Shown here piece after piece: positions 36,837-40,394 of a stretch of 40,394 nt of DNA. The stretch covers positions 1-40,394 of the forward strand of contig DASZVA010000013.1 in NCBI GenBank assembly GCA_035547395.1. Reading direction: 5' to 3'. Positions within the stretch are counted from its first letter, which is position 1, and the number at the start of each line of letters is the position of its first letter. The translations under genes were made by a program, and so were the position numbers. The DNA is from CALREJ01 sp035547395. Its GTDB lineage: Bacteria > Patescibacteriota > Gracilibacteria > Peribacterales > Peribacteraceae. The notes below the pieces were generated by a model, which saw only the letters and a list, made by a program, of their open reading frames with translations, was not told the DNA's origin and did not search any database.

Positions 36837-36862
36837 AAAAAGCCTCCGCGGCGGAGGCTTTT
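36837..36862 (-). terminator. Intrinsic terminator after the CHRD-protein gene
   Basis: Near-perfect palindrome AAAAGCCTCCGC-G-GCGGAGGCTTTT, flanked by T's on the minus strand; 13 nt beyond the CHRD gene's stop. The A/T symmetry would allow termination in both directions. Confidence 0.8.
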
Positions 36863-36875
36863 GCAATGAAAAACA

Positions 36876-37778
36876 TTACGGACGCAGCACCTGCCCGCGG
36901 ATTTCTCCGTCGGGGTAATCGGACGTATGCACATTTACATAGATGAGACCGGTGTTCAGATCGTTGATCTGATCCTGCGTCAGATTATTCCATGTCCCGT
37001 CGGCAGTGCTGCCGCTGAACGTAATCGGCTGTATCGCGGACCCGTTTTGACCGCTCGCCCCCACATGGAAGTGCGCCGCCGTGATCGGACTCGTGAGATT
37101 TTGAACGGTTATGTGATACGTGAGATTGTTGCCGTTCAACGTAAACGTTCCGATGCCGCTGCCGGATGAATTCACCGGCGGCACCTGTTGATCAGGAGAC
37201 AGCATCGCCTGATACTGCACCGTAGTCATTCCGGATTCTGTCGCGGGGGAGCCAGCAGTCTGCAATTCCGAGAGCTGCGCTTCCAGCTGGGCGACACGCT
37301 GCTGCAGCGATTGCACTTCCTGCTCCAGTTGGTCGATCAACCCCGTATTGTCCTGCACCGGTGCCGCGGATGATACGGAGGAAAATGATGACGATTCCGA
37401 AGAAATTGGTTCCGATGACGACGATGAAATTTGTGGCATGCTGCTTTCACTCTGCGAGCTCTGCGGGAAAGACGAGCCGATATTCAAATCAACCGGCAAC
37501 GGATTCGGTGTAAGTGGAACACCGACATTGACCGGCGGTAAAACCGGCGGAAAAGTGGCGCCGACGTTGAGGTTGAGTTGGTCGGGCGGAATCGAATATC
37601 CGTAGCTGTTCGTTCCCTGGGGCGTCTGCACGGTCGTATGCGTCGAGTATCCGTTTTGAGTGGAATACTGCGTCACGGACTGCGTCGAATAGGAGTCCGC
37701 AAATGCGCTCGTTGCTGCGGCGCCGGAAATCAGCGCCGCGACACCCGCTATGCCTGCAATTCGCTGTGCGAGAGACAT
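36876..37778 (-). CDS. Secreted CHRD-domain protein with coiled coil
   Basis: 300 aa from ATG 37778 (an upstream in-frame start would put polar residues before the signal peptide and run through a hairpin). Residues 1-27 form a signal peptide (IAGIAGVAALISGAAATSAF). Residues 28-60 are Ser/Thr/Tyr/Gln-rich (STQSVTQYSTQNGYSTHTTV), then a Pro-rich region and a polyserine linker. About 148-178 is a coiled coil (LIDQLEQEVQSLQQRVAQLE) that may oligomerise the protein. About 190-300 is a CHRD domain: YQAMLSPDQQVPPVNSSGSG, LTYHITVQNLTSPITAAHFH, TQDQINDLNTGLIYVNVHTS and the C-terminal PDGEIRGQVLRP. CHRD domains occur in chordin and in bacterial exported proteins; the molecular function is not established. 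A terminator-like hairpin lies in its upstream region. Confidence 0.85.
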   Translation of the reverse strand: MSLAQRIAGIAGVAALISGAAATSAFADSYSTQSVTQYSTQNGYSTHTTVQTPQGTNSYGYSIPPDQLNLNVGATFPPVLPPVNVGVPLTPNPLPVDLNIGSSFPQSSQSESSMPQISSSSSEPISSESSSFSSVSSAAPVQDNTGLIDQLEQEVQSLQQRVAQLEAQLSELQTAGSPATESGMTTVQYQAMLSPDQQVPPVNSSGSGIGTFTLNGNNLTYHITVQNLTSPITAAHFHVGASGQNGSAIQPITFSGSTADGTWNNLTQDQINDLNTGLIYVNVHTSDYPDGEIRGQVLRP

Positions 37779-37799
37779 GGGTGGTAAGGGGGAAGATGA

Positions 37800-37853
37800 T
37801 GAAAATAAAAAGAGGGGGATCTTTCCACTTCGCGAGGAGGAAGAAAGATCCCC
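37800..37853 (-). promoter_or_regulatory. Terminator-like hairpin in the leader of the CHRD gene (possible attenuator)
   Basis: On the minus strand an 11-bp perfect stem (GGGGATCTTTC / GAAAGATCCCC; arms 37843-37853 and 37815-37825), 17-nt loop, then CTCTTTTTATTTTC. It has the form of an intrinsic terminator but no minus-strand gene lies upstream; the next gene in that direction is the divergent msrB. It ends ~22 nt before the CHRD start codon, so it would sit in that gene's leader if the promoter is upstream. No known riboswitch was recognised. Confidence 0.5.
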
Positions 37854-37978
37854 TGTGAACACTGACGAGGGTGATCGTCATTGTCCGGTCGATGTCGCTT
37901 TCGCTTCATCAACCGGCATAGTCGACGGAAGTGAATGTCTCTCATTACGAAAATGTCCGATTTTTTACGCGGACGTGC

Positions 37979-37984
37979 TAGAAT
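37979..37984 (+). promoter_or_regulatory. -10 box of msrB (leaderless)
   Basis: TAGAAT, then 6 nt to ATG 37991; TCCGAT lies 18 nt upstream as a weak -35. Confidence 0.4.
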
Positions 37985-37990
37985 GAAATC

Positions 37991-38356
37991 ATGGATATGG
38001 AACCGCTTACGCCGGAGGAAAAACATGTCATCGAAGACAAGGGAACCGAGCCTCCTTTCACCGGCAGGTACGACGATTTTTACGAAAACGGAACGTACAT
38101 CTGCAGGCGCTGCGGAGCGGAACTCTATCGCTCGACCGATAAATTCGACGCCCACTGCGGCTGGCCCGCGTTCGACGACGCGATCCCGGGCGCCGTGAAG
38201 CGCCTGCCGGATCGAGACGGTATACGCACGGAAATCGAATGCGCGAACTGCGGAGCGCATCTCGGACACGTGTTCGAAGGGGAACGTCTGACGGAGAAAG
38301 ACACGCGCCACTGCGTCAATTCGCTCTCGATGCGATTTGTGCCGGCAAAGAAGTAA
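37991..38356 (+). CDS. msrB: Peptide-methionine (R)-S-oxide reductase
   Basis: 121 aa. MsrB reduces the R form of methionine sulfoxide in proteins. Zinc site: C38-xx-C41 (YICRRCGAELY) and C84-xx-C87 (IECANCGAHLGHVF). Catalytic C108 is in RHCVNSLSMRFVP. The substrate loop CGWPAFDDAI (with C56) is standard. No signal peptide, so it is cytoplasmic; MsrA is not nearby. The ATG lies 6 nt after a TAGAAT box; the in-frame ATG at 37997 (third codon) is an alternative. Confidence 0.96.
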   Translation: MDMEPLTPEEKHVIEDKGTEPPFTGRYDDFYENGTYICRRCGAELYRSTDKFDAHCGWPAFDDAIPGAVKRLPDRDGIRTEIECANCGAHLGHVFEGERLTEKDTRHCVNSLSMRFVPAKK

Positions 38357-38422
38357 GGAAGCGATCGGACGCGCATCATCAATAACGGATTTGCATTTCA
38401 TTATTTAATTCTCACTCTTTCC

Positions 38423-40093
38423 ATGCCCGTTCAAAACATGCACAAGTGGAGCACGCTCAGCAACACGACGCTCGGCGTCTTCATGGCCGCGCTCGATTCC
38501 AGCATCGTCATCATCAGCCTCCCGGCGATCTTTCGCGGCATCGATCTGAATCCGCTGCTGCCGTCCAACGTCGGGTATCTGCTCTGGACATTGATGGGCT
38601 ACATGATGTGCACGGCGGTGCTGGTGGTCACGCTCGGCAAACTCGGCGACATGTACGGCAGAGTCCGCATGTATAACGCAGGCTTCGTGGTCTTCACGCT
38701 GGCGTCGATCGTGCTGTCGCTCACGCCGGGCACGGGCAAGGCAGCGGGTCTCTACATCATTATCATGCGTATCGTGCAGGGTATCGGCGGCGCGCTGCTC
38801 ATGGCAAACTCGGGCGCGATTCTGACCGATGCGTTTCCTCCCCGCGAACGCGGATTTGCGATCGGCATCAATCAGGTCGCGGCGATCGCGGGATCTTTCA
38901 TCGGTCTGGTCGTGGGCGGCATGCTCGCGGCCGTCGACTGGAGACTGATCTTTTGGATCAACGTGCCGATCGGAATTTTTGGAACCGTTTGGGCGTACTG
39001 GAAACTGAAGGATACGGGCGTGCGCAAAAAGGAATCGATCGACTGGTGGGGGAATGTCACCTTCGGACTCGGCCTCGTGCTGCTTCTCGTCGGCATCACG
39101 TTCGGCATTCAGCCGTACGGTTCACACGCGATGGGCTGGACGAATCCGACGGTGATCGCGATGCTGACGGTCGGATTGCTGCTGCTTGCGGCGTTCGTCT
39201 TCGTCGAGCTGCGCAAGCGCGAACCGATGTTCAACATGCGGCTGTTTCGCATCCGCGCGTTTGCCGTCGGGAACATCGCGAGCCTGCTCGCGTCGGTGAG
39301 CCGTGGCGGACTGCAGTTTATGCTGATCATCTGGCTGCAAGGAATCTGGCTGCCGTTGCACGGCTATTCGTTCGAATCGACGCCGCTGTGGGCCGGCATC
39401 TACATGCTGCCGACGACGATCGGCTTCCTGATCGCGGCGCCGGTCGCGGGGTGGTTGGCGGACCGGTTCGGTGCGAGGCCGTTCGCCGTCGCCGGGATGC
39501 TGCTGATGGCCGTCACGTTCATCGGGTTGCTGATGATCCCGGTCAATTTCGACTACCGGGTGTTCGCGCTGCTGATCTTCCTCAACGCGCTGGGCGGCGG
39601 CCTGTTCGCGGCGCCCAACACCGCCGTGATCATGTCGAGCGTGCCGCCCCGGGACCGGGGAGCCGCATCGGGTGTTCGGTCGACCTTCTTCAACGCCGGC
39701 TCGGCGCTGTCGATCGGCGTGTTCTTCTCGCTGATGGTCGTCGGGCTGGCCGGCACGCTGCCGCACGCACTGAGCAGCGGGCTGCAACAGCAGGGCGTGC
39801 CCGCGGCGGTGGCTCAGGACGCCGCCGCCCTGCCCCCGGTGGGCAGCCTGTTCGCGGCGTTTCTGGGCTACAACCCGATCGCCGAATTGCTCGCACCGTC
39901 GCACGCACTGCAACAACCCGGCGTCAATGCCGCGACGCTGACCGGCAAATCGTTTTTCCCCGAGCTGATTTCGGGTCCGTTCCACGCCGGGCTGGTCGTA
40001 GTGTTCGTCGCGGCGGCGCTCATGATGGTCACCGGCGCGTTGGCATCGCTGGTCAACCCCGGCCGCTACGCCGACGACGTCGAGGAGATCTGA
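38423..40093 (+). CDS. MFS drug/proton antiporter, DHA2 family, 14 helices; compositional chimera
   Basis: 556 aa, ~14 transmembrane helices. Motif C/A features: LGVFMAALDSSIVIISLPAI (helix 1, 'LD.tIvn.alP'), LGKLGDMYGRVRMYNAGFVV (motif A between helices 2 and 3), IVQGIGGALLMANSGAILTD and NQVAAIAGSFIGLVVGGMLA with WRLIFWINVPIGIFG (motif C and following). A repeat of motif A occurs in GWLADRFGARPFAVAGMLLM. DHA2 proteins export drugs or metabolites using protons; the substrate is unknown. The first ~1 kb has the A+T content and codon use of neighbouring genes. From about 39,400 the gene uses almost only G/C third positions, with hand-counted lines of 65-75% G+C against 48% for the line at 38941. 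The reading frame is unbroken across the change. Confidence 0.88.
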   Translation: MPVQNMHKWSTLSNTTLGVFMAALDSSIVIISLPAIFRGIDLNPLLPSNVGYLLWTLMGYMMCTAVLVVTLGKLGDMYGRVRMYNAGFVVFTLASIVLSLTPGTGKAAGLYIIIMRIVQGIGGALLMANSGAILTDAFPPRERGFAIGINQVAAIAGSFIGLVVGGMLAAVDWRLIFWINVPIGIFGTVWAYWKLKDTGVRKKESIDWWGNVTFGLGLVLLLVGITFGIQPYGSHAMGWTNPTVIAMLTVGLLLLAAFVFVELRKREPMFNMRLFRIRAFAVGNIASLLASVSRGGLQFMLIIWLQGIWLPLHGYSFESTPLWAGIYMLPTTIGFLIAAPVAGWLADRFGARPFAVAGMLLMAVTFIGLLMIPVNFDYRVFALLIFLNALGGGLFAAPNTAVIMSSVPPRDRGAASGVRSTFFNAGSALSIGVFFSLMVVGLAGTLPHALSSGLQQQGVPAAVAQDAAALPPVGSLFAAFLGYNPIAELLAPSHALQQPGVNAATLTGKSFFPELISGPFHAGLVVVFVAAALMMVTGALASLVNPGRYADDVEEI

Positions 40094-40122
40094 GCGCCGG
40101 GTAGTGTTCATGGGGCGAGACC

Positions 40123-40394
40123 ATGACGCACGCCTTCGACCCCACCGGACCCGACGGACAGCCGCGGATCGTCGCGGATCTTCTGCGACCCGACGCGTAC
40201 GACCCGCCGGCCGACGACCTGCGCCTGCACGAGACGCACAGCTCGTGGGTCATACTCGCCGGCCCCTACGCCTACAAGCTGAAGAAGCCGGTGAACCTGG
40301 GCTTCCTCGACTTCACCAGCATCGAGCAACGCCGCGCCGACTGCGACGAAGAACTGCGGCTCAACCGGCGGTTCAGCCCGCAGGTGTACCTCGG
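40123..40394 (+). CDS. Aminoglycoside-phosphotransferase-like / AAA bifunctional protein (N-terminal part)
   Basis: Runs off the right edge; 90 codons are visible from ATG 40123, 29 nt after the MFS stop. The sequence contains IVADLLRPDAYDPPADDLRL, then LHETHSSWVILAGPYAYKLKK, then VNLGFLDFTSIEQRRADC and EELRLNRRFSPQVYL. This is the N-terminus of the family annotated as bifunctional aminoglycoside phosphotransferase/ATP-binding protein (pattern 'ETH.SwV.L.g..aYKlKKPV.lgFLDfst...R...C..El.LNrR'). The kinase-like fold binds ATP; the true substrate is unknown. Base composition is very G+C-rich (43 of 60 in the line at 40201), with actinobacterial-style codon use, unlike the rest of the window. 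Confidence 0.75.
   Translation, partial: MTHAFDPTGPDGQPRIVADLLRPDAYDPPADDLRLHETHSSWVILAGPYAYKLKKPVNLGFLDFTSIEQRRADCDEELRLNRRFSPQVYL

Noticed and set aside
37750..37986. 78-codon plus-strand frame between the CHRD gene and msrB
   Set aside because: It covers the hairpin and msrB promoter, has low-complexity charge and no start signal.
38953..40104. Long alternative frames over the G+C-rich part of the MFS gene
   Set aside because: Typical spurious open frames in G+C-rich coding DNA, rich in Arg, Ala and Gly.
1..40394. UGA recoding, as in some candidate phyla
   Set aside because: TGA terminates many clearly bounded genes (for example atpB, atpF, prfA-neighbouring genes) and conserved glycines or tryptophans are encoded normally.
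1..40394. CRISPR arrays, insertion sequences, prophage or integrase genes
   Set aside because: No regularly spaced repeats, transposase-like frames or terminal inverted repeats were found; the only sign of foreign DNA is the composition shift at the right edge.

Overview
The window reads as a segment of a Candidate Phyla Radiation (Patescibacteria) genome, most likely Peribacteria/Peregrinibacteria-like. The reasons are the mixture of secreted proteins with serine-rich linkers, SLH, cohesin, dockerin and CHRD modules, a DUF5671 membrane protein, a membrane-anchored Clp-type AAA+ ATPase, and very compact convergent or overlapping genes. TGA is used as an ordinary stop (atpB, carB-flanking genes and others), so this is not one of the UGA-recoding Gracilibacteria/Absconditabacteria. 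The assignment is inference from gene content; no marker phylogeny could be run. Layout: 1-3.7 kb is a cell-surface block: the end of a CAP/SCP protein, an SLH plus cysteine-rich-module protein, and a leftward operon encoding a dockerin protein, a cohesin-FN3 protein and a cupredoxin-fold protein, the last two ending in sortase-signal-like tails. 3.8-9.1 kb is housekeeping (holA, a small coiled-coil protein, greA, carB). 9.2-11.8 kb has a triple-SLH protein, an EamA transporter and a secreted protein. 12.0-18.8 kb is a complete F-type ATP synthase operon in the unusual order D-C-Z-B-E-F-H-A-G. 18.8-20.8 kb is a GT2-DedA-GT2 operon. Then come tRNA-Leu(UAA), a membrane sortase, mnmA, small genes, a DUF5671 protein, prfA, folD, tmk, the Clp-like ATPase with its membrane partner, a lipoprotein, groES-groEL under a CIRCE operator, more small and secreted proteins, msrB, and at the right edge an MFS transporter and the start of an aminoglycoside-phosphotransferase-like gene. 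The last ~1 kb is compositionally foreign (about 65-75% G+C by hand count of single lines against roughly 48-57% elsewhere), with the switch inside the MFS gene, suggesting recent transfer or an assembly chimera. How the parts work together: the surface block, the sortase at 21-22.4 kb, the SLH proteins and the GT2/DedA operon together suggest an elaborate, covalently and non-covalently assembled cell envelope, including a miniature cohesin-dockerin pair. Regulation looks distinctive. In many transcription units a good -10 box lies only 6-11 nt before the start codon, implying leaderless or near-leaderless mRNAs. By contrast, three tiny membrane-protein genes (55, 80 and 36 aa) have real leaders with strong Shine-Dalgarno sites. 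Genes inside operons mostly start after pyrimidine-rich stretches without a Shine-Dalgarno site.
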